This document shows positions 24,532 through 38,599 of a stretch of 64,000 nt of DNA, piece after piece; the first letter of the stretch is position 1; the number at the start of each line of letters is the position of its first letter. The stretch is from Certhia americana (lineage: Eukaryota > Chordata > Aves > Passeriformes > Certhiidae). The position numbers were made by a program, and so were the translations under genes. The notes under the pieces are model-generated. The model worked only from the letters and a program-made list of their open reading frames with translations, ran no database searches and had not been told where the DNA came from. The stretch is from the NCBI GenBank assembly GCA_018697195.1, contig CM031858.1, forward strand, positions 83,467,410 through 83,531,409, given 5' to 3'.

Positions 24532-27500
24532 TAAAGTCAAATACTCAAAGTATCTTTAATGACATAGCAGGAGAGACATAGATATAAAACATATATGTGT
24601 AGACACTCACAAACATTCACATGTACGTGCACACACATATTCTTCCACTTATATTCTCTGGATCTTGTTTATTATCTTGTTTATGACAATCAGCAAAGAT
24701 AAAACAACACATTGTGTACTACCCTATTCTCTGGTCCAGAACTGTTCTATGTGGTTTGGTAACATAATAATTTTTTTTACAAGGAAGCCTCAAATTTTTG
24801 TAACTGTCTCAGATTTTCATTGTGCAGTTTGAGTCTGATTTAAAAAAAAAAAAAAACAAACCAAAACCCTGAATACTTTTATCTATAGCTGGAGAAAAGG
24901 CACAGAATTCTAAAGGTAGATGACAAGACTTTTATCAGTTTAAACATAAGCTTCTTGCTCCACTGTATCACAGTATTTAAGGAGGACATGCAAAATCCCC
25001 TGAGTTATCAACTGGTACCTCAGAGATAGGAATGATGTGGCATATCTAGAAATAAGAGATTTAGCTCCACATCTCTCAGAAACTTCTAGTAAAATGTTGA
25101 ATCAACAACTTGTCCTTAATATAATGGTCAATTTAACTAGGAAAGGTTATTTCTTCAGAGTTGCCCATACAACAATCACTAAGATGCACAGCTGCTGGTT
25201 TCAGCACTATAGGATGAACTCCACTGTTGGTGTACATTGCTGTTGCAAGATCTTCATTGGGGAGTCCATGAGGCCTCTGGTGACAGAAAGAAAATGATCG
25301 CAAGGACAGTGGGTTACCATAGACAGCTCTGCTACAGTGACATGACTGTATATTTCAGGCTAATGCAGCCAGCCTACAGGTGCTTGTTCTCTGTAACTTG
25401 TACAGATTATAGGAGAAATACCAAGCTCCCAAGAGTTCTGTTTGTTTTCTGTCTAAGTTATTAAGAATGGCATACTTTTAATCACTTTATAGAATTAAAA
25501 AGTTTTTTTGAGGGAGGATGAAAAGGCATTTTGGTAATTAGTGTTTGCAAAGTTCTAAGAAGTCCTAAATTTCAGTCACTGGGTTCAAAATAATAAAAAA
25601 AATTCTTTGTTCCAGAACTTCTGTGAATGTCCCTAAGTATACACTGCCTTTGATCAAATGATCAAGGTAATTTTGATGCTGTTATTCATGAGCAGTAGGT
25701 TATTGCACAACATAAATAGTCCTACAGAGATCCCAGTAAAAGTACTTGTGGTTTGCAGTAGTATTCAATGCAAACAACAGCATCTACTACCAACTAATAA
25801 TGAGAAAAGAGGGTCCACTTCAATTTTAATTAAATCAATAGGAGTGTTTTCATTTGCTTCACTAAATAGGTGATTTTCCTTTTTTACAAGATTTCTAATA
25901 GTCCATTTTAAAATATGTTTTTCCCTAGTGAGATCAAAATAGATCCTTTACTGCGGCAACCAAAAAAGATTTTCAATGCAGTTGCAGTCATTGTGCTGTT
26001 TTACAGAGTGTAGCATTTACAATGTTTGGTCATTTGTGTACCACTGAAATGAGACAGACACACAGTGTGACATGCAAATAGAAAATAATGCTTTCCAAAG
26101 CTATGGAACAGACAATAATATGGTTAACTCATCTGAATAAAAAGCATCACTATTCTTAACCAAGGAAAAATAAGGGGGGAAAAATTGTTGCATTGACTAA
26201 GTAATGTAAAGGTAAAGCATTACCTGCCTCTATAAAGTTCTTAAAACCTGTAACTTGCCATAGCTATAAACTATTTAAGTACATAATGGTTTTTCTAACA
26301 AGTGAAAAAACCTTAGAATGGACTCATTAGGTGAATGCAACTGCTTAAACAGAACCTTCACCTAGCAGAGCTACCTCTTTAAAATGTAAATGTTTTATGA
26401 GTTTACCAGTTTAGAAAAGCAAAATAAAACCCCATAGCATTTCTAATAAAGATATACATTATCAGGAAATTATTGCGATGTATAGTGCTCTGAAGCAAAG
26501 AAATGGATAGCTTGGGTATATGCTAAATACTCATGCAGTTGTAGCTCACATACAGTCCTGCCACCGGTTATTCACATTGTCTTTTCATACAACACTGAGA
26601 ACCAGACTTGAAGAGGAACTCTTTTATTGTTTCAGAGCAGTGTTATGAATACTGCCTTGAATTCTATTAGAGCCCCCTGGAAAACTGTTACAAGGTGGAA
26701 CTCTTAAGTTCCTTGAAAGTTTAAGGATTTTTTTCTAGTATACTCCATAAATACCAAATCTGTCTGCCTACTTTATTTTGATAATCTATTTTAAGAGAGG
26801 TTTTTTTATTATATAAGTCCAAATTCTTCAAAGATACAGCCTTTAAAAATGTGAATATACTGATTGAGCTCAATTGAATGAGATTGCTGAGAATAGTAAC
26901 TATAAATGCCTGCAGGAAAAACAACAACAACAATATTTCCTTAATGTATTTTACAACAAATACGCTTTTTCATATGTGCGCCTAAAAGCAAGGTCCTGGT
27001 CACATACTTCCCTTGAGCATTCTAGCAAGAAAGGCCAGTGGAGGTAAACCTTCAAGCCAGATAGGGATAGATGTCCTTTTTTTCAGGATAGCACAGGTGA
27101 TGTCAGCAGTTCAGTGATGGAATTCTAGGACTTTGGATCATTTATAAAATCCTTTTGTAAAACCTGAATGGAATCTCAGGTGAGTAATAAACATTCATCT
27201 CTGTTTTCTGTAAAAGCACAGCTAATCAAATTTAAAATTAATATCTGTATATTTGCATGAAATGAAGGGGTGCAGCGCAGATAAATAGTCCAAACCATGT
27301 AAGTATGTGTGCAATATTTTTAAAATAATAATAAGACATCTAAAATGTCTTTTAATGATTTTTAAACCTGCTTTGTTGAATTTGATACAATTCAGACTCT
27401 CTCTCCTGCAAGACATTGGGAGTTAAAGCAAACATATTTGGTAGTTTTTCATGCTAATCAACTCTCTTCACAAGAAGTACTAATAAAAAAACACTCACTT

Positions 27501-30330
27501 TCCTTTGATGGAGTACCACTGGATCTTTCTTTCCCACCACTTCTTTTATTTATATTTGCTAGGTCTTTAAGCCTGGGAGAGCCAACTGCCTACAGCCCCA
27601 GGGAGCTGATATGTATTACTGCAATTTAGCAGTGGAGACTTCCATCTCTTTTCCCCAAAACCACTAAATGTTTGGACTTCTGTTGTTCTTGATTGCTTTT
27701 CCTTGATCATTGGTTGCCTTTCCTCCCTAAATGCTAACTACTTTTGTCTTGATGTAGTTGCTTGAATGCTTTGGAAAAAGATTAATTTTTCACTCAGGTG
27801 GTTTGAGGCCTTTGATACTTCTGTGTGTTGAGGTGAGTTTGAAAAAGTTTTCCCCAAGCCTTGCTTTGCCTCTGCTACCCTGGAGGTAGCAAAGACTCCT
27901 GACCTGTGGATGTAATGCTGTTAGTCTCAGGGCAGTTGGATGTTTGCTCTTTATTTTATTATGTGTATAATTTACCTTCAGTTAAAGGAACTTCGTGTTA
28001 TCTCATGATCCTGACTGTGGAGTGGCAGCATTTCACTGCCCACAGGCCACTGCAGGACTTTCTACAAATTCAAAATACAAAAAAACTCTATCTGCTCTAA
28101 AGAAGTGGCTCTCAGCAAGCTGTGAAAGCATTTATAGTCTGATGGCTGAATATTTAATTTTGAGCTGTGTTGGTGCCATACAAAAGTAATGGTAGAATTA
28201 AATGAAATGTGTTTGATTTGATTCTTTCCTTCCATTGACTGCATCTCTTTAGTATTTTGTCTTTCAGTTTAGTAGGATTTGCCAGATTGACTTGGATCTA
28301 ATTGCCAAGGTTTGTCTTGGTCTGGCAGGTTCTCATTTATTGTTCTAATATAACATTGATAGCATTTGGTTTTGTTACTTTATAAATACCCTGTAGTATG
28401 TACAAAATGAGAAGTCAGAAGGAAGCAGAAAAAGAAACTCAGCAACATCAACAGTAACAAGTACACATATGTCCTGAATTTATCCCATGTGCTAAATGTG
28501 CAGAAAAAGGCTACTTTATAAATCTTCTGGTAACAGGCTCTATAACTAGGATGTGGGGGGGTTATGAAATCCAGTGTAACTTTCTTTTTCGAATTAATAT
28601 GAATCTTGATTTTCAAGACACATATAACTTGGAATTTTATTTGTCAGAGTTATACTTACTATCCTAGGACAGGCCCAGTTACAGTCTTTTTGGACTGAGA
28701 ATTATATATTTATTAAGCCATTAAAAATAATTGGAAAATTTCAGAATAATTGACTGAAATTCCACAGTCAATTTAATCTGGCATGTGCATGTGCTGTTGC
28801 TGAAAAAGGTCATTTCTACTTTTGCCTTTATGATGGAGCTAATGTTTATGTGGCTTCAGAGTGAACTGATTAAAATGGTGTAAGGTGAAAGTTAAGCAGG
28901 AGGAAGTTCAGGGTGAATGTGGTTCCTGAAGAAGATTGCAGAAGATTTTGATTCCTGAAGAAGTGCAGCTGCATGAATGCCAGCCCTGGCATGTGGGAAC
29001 ACGGAGAAGACTCTGCAGGACACATTGGCTGTGACTGCTCCTTTAGGCACCAGTCTCTTCCAGACTTAATGCTGAACCTCCAAGAGGCAGCACTTAGCCC
29101 AGTATTTCCATGGTCTGTGCTGTGTTATGCACTGATTCCACATAAACATGAAAACAAACACCACTTAGCCAAGAAGAAATTTCTCTTGCAGAGAAATAAA
29201 ATAAAAGTCTTCATGCAGCACACTGTATTTCCCCAGCCCATAGGCTGATTTTGCATGTGACCAAGCTGACATTTCTTTATGTGATTTCGTTAATCTGAGT
29301 GACTTCTGATGGATTCATTTTTGTCTCATGATAAACTAAACATAAAATTTAACAGTCCCAATAAAGGGATGGTCTGTAGAAGAACAGCTAACATTACTGT
29401 GAAACTTCATACAAAAATGAAGATTGTATGTTCTTATGTATTTGGAAATCTATTTTGAGATAACATTGTCTCTGCCCACTGTATCTATCCTTCTTAAAAT
29501 GCATATAATTGAATTCTAGTTCTAAATTCTTTATAAATTACAAGCATTCTTCCTTTGAAAAGCATTTTATGGGTTTGAATATCTATTCCTTTTCTAAATC
29601 AAAATCCCATTCCTCTCTCCAGTTTTTGAGTTGTTTTGGTCCCGTCATCCCTTTACAAAAAATATATTTCAAGCACCGTACAGTAGTATAAAACTCCATG
29701 TTTTCATTCCATATATTAAAATGTACTTGCTTTCTCTTATGCTTTGGTGATATATAAGAACAAAAAAACCCATTCACTACACATGAAAATCCCCGATGAG
29801 TTAAATTTTTCCAGTTATAATGCTGTGTTTGAGTGATTTATGGTCTATGATGCATGAACGGAAATACACACACAAGATTTAAAAGGTTATTTCCAAAATC
29901 TAAACAACATAAGAAAGCCTCATTGCATGTGCTACATGTCATGGTCAGTATTTAATCTTATATATAACAAGACCCATTACTTTATGACAGCAACCAATGG
30001 CAGCACCACATATCCTGACACACAAAAATAAATCTGTAGGTTTTGTGGCCAGTTTTGTAACCAGAGGGGTTTTTTGTGGGGTTTTTTTTGCTAAATCTTA
30101 CAAGAAAACATACTTCTGTGTGTGATTACAGTGGAGGTGCTGTCAGCATGAATTTTTTAAGCTAAATTTTGTGTATGGTCATAGAGGGTGAAAAATGCAT
30201 CATTTTATTCTATGCCATGGTCTCCTAGCTCACTCTTACTGGCATTACAGTGTCTGTTGATGGCTCTAGCCATAAAAACTCAGTTCTTTTCCAGCATTCT
30301 CTGTGTTGTTTTTGTTGGCTGTGGGACTGA

Positions 30331-30392
30331 TTCTATAGAATCATAGAATCATTTCAGTTGGAAAACTCCTCTAAGACAATAGAATCTGATAA
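30331..30392 (-). mobile_element. CR1 LINE, very short 3' end
   Basis: 'TAGAATCATAGAATCATTTC' followed by 'AGTTGGAAAACTCCTCTAAG' on the + strand is the complement of the CR1 terminal repeat and the last bases of its 3' UTR. About 60 bases are recognisable. Confidence 0.85.
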
Positions 30393-33300
30393 TTATTTTC
30401 CCTATTGTTTCTGCAAAACCACAGCAGTAACTTAAAGTAATCTTAAGTGTATTTTTCTAATTTTAATTCTTTATTTACCACACATTAAACTGTTTTTAAT
30501 GTTCCTGATTTTCCTTATACATATATACATAGGTATTTCACTTGCTCATAGTCAATGAAATCATAGCATGAAACCAATGACAGTAAATGATTTTTCCACT
30601 TATCTTGTAGAAATGGTGAAAGTGATATCTATGGTTTTGGTTTCAAAAGTTAGCATGTTATACTGTCTCTATTGCACTGCACATCTTTCTTCTTTTTAAT
30701 ACAGGCACACTGAAAAGTAGGTCAAATAGCATAGTAAATGCATACAGAATTATTGATACTTGAAAGGTGTGAGGCTGGATCAAAACAAACTAGGAAATAT
30801 TAATTTATCTCTCACTTTTAATGAATTATTCTTCTCATAAAAGCATATATAGTTATCGAACACTTTATTTCTATGTCAGTTTGCAGACACCTTGAGTCCA
30901 GTAGAAGTGATCTGCTGAGATGTACTCCTTAGAGCATGAATGAAACTGAATAGAGAGTTCTTGTATCCACCATATGAACTGAACCTTTAGAAGTGTAGTG
31001 ATTACAAGATGGTCATTGGTATTTCATTGATGATGCTATTAGGACAAGAGCTCAGAGCAGAATCCACTTCCACACACCCTCCCCATTTGAAACACTACAG
31101 ACTGGGAAATGAAGTGCCCTTCATATAGCTGAACCTTTTTTTTGATCTCATACTGATTACATGTATTATTTGGTTTCATTCTTTGAATGGAGTTATCAAA
31201 TTCTGTATAGATGGGAGTTGTACAAGCATGAGAAAGAATTATCTGCTTAATTCCAAATTGTGGACATGATCAGTATTAATTTAATGGAAAAACCATGCTG
31301 TCATGCAAATGTTCTCTAAGGAATTTAGTAGAGCCTCTGTACAAACATTTAGGATTCTGAACTGGGTCCTTTGCTTCAGGATTATAGACAGAATATATGA
31401 TTATCATTAAAATTTGCTTTTTCAACAATAAATTATTCCTTCCCTCTCTACCTGCTTGAGATAGAGATTTTATATTCAGAAAAACAAGGATTTTAAAGCG
31501 CCTCTGTAGCAGATGTTGCTGTTAACCAAGAATCCCAAGGATCCATGCATTATGAAATAATCACCTGGAATGGGTATAAACTGAGCAAGGGAATTCCACT
31601 GCAGAATCGTAAATATCTCATTCTGCATAGAGTAACTGCTTGTTACTGCTACCTATATATAACGATGGCTGTAGCAGAGAAAGAAAAACAAAAGTAAACC
31701 AAATTAGCCAGAAACACCTGGTCTATGAGAAAAAAAAAAAATGTTGTCTGAGCTAAAACAAGTAAAACAAAGCTACAGGCAGGTTAAGAAATCTTCCAGC
31801 AAGACCGACATGACAAGCCTCAGTCCTGAGTACTTGCAAACTTGCTACAAAGTACTGGCAATCCTCTATTTCAGGGCTATCCCATCACGCCTGTGAAGGA
31901 AAACTATTAGTGGGTTAAATTTACCAGTGAGAACATGTGAGGACCACTGGATCCTTAGTAATTAAATGAATGGGTTTTAATATGAAATTTTACTCCTTGA
32001 AAATGGTAAATGTGAAGTCTTAAATTGATGGGTGTAATTTTGATCCTTCTGAGGTTAGAGTGGATTAACTCCTTCCTGCAAGTCATGATCTTTCTTAAGT
32101 CTCTCTGGATATGACTGAAGTATTTTTTGTTTTACATTAGCACACTGCTAAAATATTTGAAGTGAAACAGAAATCAATCCCATCTGTATTTTAGGGCATA
32201 ACCAAATAAATATATTGCACTTCTCTGCTCTTGACCTTGTTTATGGTTTAATATGACTCAAAGAGAGGCTGGCCTTTTTAGGACCAGAGAGCACTAGGAA
32301 AGTCAAAAGGAAATCAAAAGAGAATCTATCAGCAACACTGATTTAATCTCATTAACCTCCATAAATTTACAGGCTCCTCAAAAACTTTTGAGACATCCTC
32401 TTATTCTGTAAAAATGAGTGACATATCTATAAGGAAGCTCCACCTCCATAAATTGTCTGCTTGTAAGGGACAGTAGGAAAACTTCACAGTAGGAAAATTT
32501 TTGTGACAGTAAGAAAAATTCTTATGACTTACCTTGAGATGCAGTTGCAGGTTCAGACACTTCATGGTTGTCAACAAGGAACAATATTATATAAAAGCTG
32601 TAAGAAGTGAGCTGGTCTCTCCCACCTTTCATTCCTGTGGGTGTTTCACAGTCCAAGGTCATTATTTTACAATAGAAAGCTCTCTCCTACGTTTTGTCAC
32701 ATCTGAAGCTGTCAACAAAGTGTTCTTGTTTTAGTGTTCTGTGGTCTACTGAACTCTTCTAGAGAAATAATTGCAGATCTTACATCAGTTTTCTTAATAA
32801 GCAGATAGATCTTGGCTTCCATCTCTCACGGCCCATTTTCAGGGGTTCTTTTAAACCTTTCTCCAGCCCTTCCATCTGTATATCATCTCTCTCCAAATAC
32901 CTGTGGTCTACTGCTATAGCAGTGGCCCCAGTTCTCAAGATTTTTTATTTGCTAGGATTATGTATGAGATAGAAGTCCGTGTCCAGTGTTGCAGCTGTAG
33001 TCTTGAACTCCAGAGCAAAACATGCTGTGTCTTGGGTTTTAAGCAGGAGACTCACTCTTCCACCTGTTGCCTTGTGCTCCTACACTATTAGGCTTCTGGA
33101 GCACTGTCTCTGCCCCTTCTTGCTCTGGGTATCCCTACAGTGGGTGAAGGTCTGGTTAGCAGATCTGTCATGCACCAATCGAGTGAGGCTGATTTTGGAA
33201 GCCTAAATCGAAACAGAGGAAGCTGAAAGGATATTTTAAAAGGAAGTCATACTCCTAAAAGCTTGATATCCAGACCTAGATATGATACATAAACTCATAT

Positions 33301-33519
33301 GATACACAAAATCAGTAAACAGTCTTTCTGCAACAAATCATCCATGCCAAGTGTTGAAATTCAAGTCTCACAGACCATTTACTCTTCCAGGAGTTCAAGA
33401 GGCATTGGCTTCCTTTCAGTACTGAAAATGGACCTGTAGTACCTTTAATCCCATGAGAAATGTATGACAGCTTCTGTCATGAGACTAATTTAATCTCTTT
33501 GATCCTTTCTCAATAAGAA
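30393..33519. other. Intergenic DNA, no gene recognised
   Basis: Unique sequence. Only short frames of about 60-75 codons are present. A three-copy short repeat at 32470-32520 is listed separately. Confidence 0.5.
32470..32520. repeat. Three-copy repeat of about 17 bp
   Basis: The core ACAGTAGGAAAA occurs at 32470, 32486 and 32506 (third copy ACAGTAAGAAAA), each followed by T-rich bases. The units are separated by one and three bases. Confidence 0.75.
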
Positions 33520-33910
33520 GCTATATGGTGTGAAATTAGGAACAACTTGCTGAGCTCTTATGCAAAATGAAAGTATGTAGAAGTTGGGACGACTACCCAG
33601 GAGCGATATAAAGAGTTGACTAGATATTTTGTACCTTGACTTTAGGAAAGCCATAGGGTCCCTATAGCCCAACTGATAAATTCTTGTCTGGATAAGTGGA
33701 CAATAAGGTGGATGGAAATTTGCCTGAACCATCAGGCTCAAACGGTGTTCATTAATGTCCCAAAATTCAGCTGGTGCCCTGTAAGAAGTGGAAACCCTCA
33801 GGGACAAACTGAGACCAGCATTGTTTAATGTCTTTATTAATAACCTGTGTAATTTTGCAAGTCTGTGAACGACGTTAAAATGAGGGATGGAGGAAGGAGA
33901 AGAGGGGGAA
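33520..33910 (+). mobile_element. CR1 LINE fragment, reverse transcriptase region, sense
   Basis: Sense-strand CR1 coding remnant. 'TACCTTGACTTTAGGAAAGC' corresponds to the palm-domain LDF.KAFD-type motif. Next come 'GGATAAGTGGACAATAAGG', 'TGGAAACCCTCAGGGACAAA' (the region of the GVPQGS-type motif) and 'GTTTAATGTCTTTATTAATA' (the LFNIFIND-type region). TTTTGCAAGTCTGTGAACGA follows near the start of the FADD-type motif. Upstream, 'GACGACTACCCAGGAGCGA' also fits CR1. Stop codons and small indels break every frame, and both ends of the element are missing. This is one of three sense copies in the window. Confidence 0.88.
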
Positions 33911-36900
33911 AAGGGGGTCTGCCATGCCAGAGTAGGGTGCTCTGTAATGACCCATTTGGCTTAGACGAAATACTCCAAAGTCCTCAATTTTTAATTTTCT
34001 AAAGCATTTTGGCTGAGTCATGATTTTTCAAAAGCAGTTCTCTGAGAAAGAAAAATGTGAGGATTTTATGGAGAACAGCAAAATGGGAAAACAGCACAGC
34101 AGTTTGGCAAAAGCTGACTCTAAAATAAGCAACAGAGAAGTTGATCCAGTTGTAATCCCCAAGGAGCTGTACTAGCAAGTACTGATTTGGCTGGAGGAAC
34201 AAAGACACTATCCTCTTCCTTCTCTTCTTCCCTTGAACACATCTTTTACTCTCCTTTCTCCACCGGATGATGAGAGGGAGGATGTAGGAGAGAAACAGTA
34301 ATAAAGACTCTTTAATCCTGAATCTTGGCATAATTTCCTCACTACATCACTTTCCTTATTATTTTCCTAGTCTCTGCTTAGAAGATTATTTTAGTTTTAA
34401 AAGCTTCAGAATCTCAGTAGAAAAAAATGTGGAAAGATGTGACTTTCTATTAAGTTAAGAACTAAATTCCTGAGCTAAGTTTGGTTTGGGAAGACAACCA
34501 GTTAGGCTACATTTATAGTTGTCCGCTTTCCTTGGTTCTAGCTAAAGGTAATAATTTATGTTGATTTTTTAAAGAAGCTTTTGAAACTTTTCCTTTAAAA
34601 CTGAAGCTTTAAACCAGTAGAAAATATAGATGTTTTGATCTCAGGACTGTGTATCCATCACTGTACCCAGAGTGGAGTGCCAGATCAATTGCAGGATGCC
34701 TATGCAGATATGAAATCTTACCATTTGCAGCAGTTTTATTACATTAATTACTTTCAGTTAATTATTATTTACTCTTGGAATTTAGCACTCAGCTGAAGGC
34801 TCAGAAGACAGCCTCTGGAGAACTGCTGCCCCAACTCTACTTGTTTGGTGGTTGCCTATGTTTAATATAATCAGCTGGTAACATATGCTGTGGTAAAAAA
34901 AGCAGTAAAGGATTCATGACATGTATTTGGGAAAAATTCCAGCCATGCTTAATATCAGAAAAGTCATGAATTTGGGGATCAGCATAGTCCCTGGGCATAG
35001 CCAACAAAGTCAGGAAGTGATTAGGAAGGCAAGTGTGCAAGATCCAGGAAGAAAATTTTCTAGATGAGAAAAGGATATATCTGTGGGGGAAGGGAAGTTA
35101 CAGAGACTCTGAACTGAAGACAGTCTTTGATTTAGGGGTAGAGATTATAACTTGAGAAATATCAGCCAAAAAGAGATTGCAAGCAAAGCCCCAAAGGACA
35201 GGCAGCATGGGGTGATTGCATGTCCTAGGCAGCTGATGTAGTTAGCATCATCCTCTCCAGAGCCTGCAGGTAGGCACATCCCTCCCAGGACCATCTCAGA
35301 AATGGGTGCAGCAGCATGATGTCCATAGCAGCTGGACTGAATGCAGTGAGCTGCTGGACTCACTAACAGACCTGCTTCTCAAAAACCTGCACAAAACACT
35401 ACACGGGAAGAAATTATTGAGCTCTTGGAGACAGTAACTCCAAAGCTGTGCAGCTGCTTTAATATTGTCTTTAGAGATGGCACTATGTGTTGTGAGGCAG
35501 GCTTCAGTTCAGCATGCTTAAGTACTTGGAGAATGGACATCAAACAATTTACAACTGATAGAATCTGGCAATATTCAATTGCAGTCTACTTAATTCAGTG
35601 AATGGAATATCTTTTTCCTTACGTGAACATGTTTTGCAGCAGAATATGCTCGTATTTTTGTGGTGACTAAGCTTGATAATTCTTTCATGTCAGGAATCAT
35701 CATGATTTATTTTTTCAGAGTTATGTGCCCTATGAACCTAAGTCCTTTTCTGACAACTAGTGCTCACAGGGTCATGAAAAGTAGCATCAGGGTCAGTGCC
35801 AAAGCTGCTGTGCCTTGGAAGCTTCCATCTTGCACCTGTGTATGTCTGCATGATACTGCTTCTGTCTGAATACCTTTCCAAGTGCCAGGAGCTGCTGCCA
35901 CATTCCCAGCAGCACTCAGCTAACTTGTGGGAAGTTACTGCTGCAAGCTGCAATCTGGAGTGAGCATTTCCAGTGGACCTAACTCATCCTGAAGTTGATA
36001 ATTCATTGTTTCATAGGATGAGATTCCCTATTTTCAGTTCAAGAAACAAGAAAATGTAATGCTGGAAGTGCTGAGCTTATGTTGGAAGCACTTCCTGCAT
36101 CTGTATTCAACAAGGAATGAACAATTTTTTAAGGCATGGTGATGTCATCCTGTGAAACAAACTGAGGAAGAGAAAAGGACCTGGAATGGACAGAGTATGA
36201 AGGAAGTTACAGCAGGCAGGACACTGGAAATGTGGAGCAGTATGTGGCAGGGAACTGGAAGTTAAAGGGAAGAGAGTGAGGAGGATGAAGAAGAGAAGGA
36301 TGCCCAAATGCTACTTAGACAGATGGAGGGTATAAGTCAGCAGGGAATATTCCTGGGAAAAGAAAGTCCCTTGCATGAGAAATAAGAGCAGGGCTGACAT
36401 GCAAAATATATTAGTCTCCATCCCATTTCCACATATCTCTATCATTCTATTTTTTTAAGGATTTAGCCAAACCTGAAAGGATGTTAAACAAACTGAGAAC
36501 AGTTCTTAGGATATCCTAACCCTGAGCTCAGAGAATAGAAAAATCAGTGTTGACAGGAGCAGTACTCCTCACACTCTCCAGCATGCCATGTTATCTATTC
36601 TCCCTCCAACACCCCAGGCTTTAAACCTGCTTCAACACTATCATAATGGGTAGCATTATATAAAAACAAGAAGTACATAAAGATTTCAGCCTTTTGGGTT
36701 TTGTGGGTTCTTTTGTTATCTTTCTTTAACAAGCCTCTCCTCATTTCTTGAAAATGTCATTCTAGCCAAAGATCTTCTATAATTAAAGAGCAAAACTGTC
36801 CAAATAATTAGAAATCTTCTCTTGCCCTGAGCATAGCTCTGGGCATAGAAATGGAGTTTAAGGCAAACTGCACAGCAGTAGGAGTAATTGAATTATTTAA

Positions 36901-38599
36901 AATGAATGTCTACTTTCTAAACCCTGTTCAGTGGGAAAAAATACAGCTAGATCAGGAACAATGGAAAAATGATAGGGGATTTTCCTTAGGAAAGTAATCA
37001 AAGTAAAAAGTTACAAAAATCTTCTATAAAGTGCAGTGAAACAGCGGGATTTTTTTAAAGCCACTGACTGTCAGGCCTCTAGGGTTTCTGGCCTTGATTA
37101 TGCAATGTCTGCACAAGCAGGACTGGCTGCCAGGAATGGCTTTTGTATGTATTTCCTACAGAATATGCTACAGTAAAATACACATTAGGCCCTTTTCATT
37201 CAGAACACATTGCCAATGATAAAAATCCTTGAGTCCATTCTTACTTTCTGATGATGGAGGGGAAGTGTCTTGTCTAATTAGGTGCATCTCATCCAAGGTT
37301 TCTGTTTGCAAATCTCCCAACTCTGATAATGAGGTGTTCCTGCTCCCTCTGCAGGGGCTAAGCAGGCTGCAGTCATAAAACAGACAGCTTTTGCATGCCT
37401 GAGAACCAGGTGAAGACACAACCCTGGTGATACTTGTCCTCTCATTAGTGCCACAAGTGAAAACTTGCTCAGTTGAAAGTTTGGGACAAATATTATTTGG
37501 TGCCTTTTGTGTCTCCCTTTCTTGCTGGTTGTTTTGGGGGTTTTTTTGTTTTGTTTTTTGGGGTTTTTTGGGGTTTTGGTTTTTTAGCATAATAAATCCA
37601 AAAACATAAATTAATTTATTTTATGCTTGTGCTGATTGAATTTTCTGCTCCTTCAGCCTGATTTTCAGATTACAGGATGGTGTGGCATCCTTAGGGACCA
37701 GCAACTTACCCTCTTTTTTTTTACCATTTTTTTGGTGGTACATTAGTACGATCAATGGTGCTTGATAGGAAGGAGACATCTAAATGTGACAGAAGAGAAG
37801 TAATGCTTAAGCATGCCTGTGCTAGCTGCACTGAAAGTTCCTGATAGCAAACTTTGAATAAAATTCTTTCCAGTGTGCAGTCAAAGTTCTGGACTGCACC
37901 CATGCATTTCAAGAGTTTCATTCCTTTGATGAAGCTTCTCTTCACTTATTTACCTTAAAACACTTATGTGGCTGTCACCCAAGTGTTTTGAAATAGAGAT
38001 AACACCTAGTCCCCTTTCTTCTTCCTTGGAGATGGGAGAAATGGTGTGGTTAATTTATTGCAGGTTTTTGTTTGCTTTATGTTTGTATGGATGACTGGGC
38101 ACAATGTGCTGGAGACTGGGTGGGAATAAATTATCAAAGGAGAGCTATAGCAGAGCTGAAAAAAGGAAAATCTGTGGATGCTCATTCCACCTTAGGGTGC
38201 TTTCCATAACCTGGAGTCCTTCTACTAGTGAGTTCTGTTACTAATAGAATGTATTGCTGCATTTGCTAAAAATTTTAAATTTTCAGGCTGTCTGCCTTCA
38301 TGTCTATATTTTGCCACCCATCACATATATTTTATTAGTTTGTATTCTATCTTATAGCCCTCATGACAATTTTTTTGTAACTAGAATTCTTTGAGCAAAC
38401 AATGATGTACTTACTCTTAGTCATTGTACAAAACTAGACCTACAATTTTAAGTCTTATCTTCTCTCATGTAAATACAGTATTATTAGACTAGAGGATAGA
38501 AAAGTAAACTTTCTTGTAACTTCTTAGCTGCAACAATTCAAAGAGTAAGTTGAATTCTTACTCCCTGCTGTCGGAAAGGAAGAATAGGCTTCCATGAGA
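33911..38599. other. Intergenic DNA, no gene recognised
   Basis: Unique sequence with one notable antisense open frame of 140 codons (37168-37590). Its first codons come from a low-complexity tract (P, Q, K and N rich), and I recognise no domain in the rest. I do not call it a gene. Confidence 0.5.
37531..37586. repeat. G/T low-complexity tract
   Basis: Alternating T runs and G4-G5 runs (GGGGG at 37536, GGGG at 37560 and 37570, GG at 37578). The middle runs have telomere-like TTTTGGGG character, but the unit is not the vertebrate TTAGGG repeat. Confidence 0.8.

Larger units (their letters stand above)
23791..30330. other. Intergenic DNA, no gene recognised
   Basis: Unique AT-rich sequence with several poly(A) or poly(T) runs. 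Frames of up to about 91 codons (28973-29248) lack any recognisable feature. A 12-base direct repeat (TTCCTGAAGAAG) occurs at 28923 and 28952. Confidence 0.55.

Noticed and set aside
37531..37586. Interstitial telomere repeat
   Set aside because: The unit is TTTTGGGG-like and irregular, not the vertebrate TTAGGG repeat.
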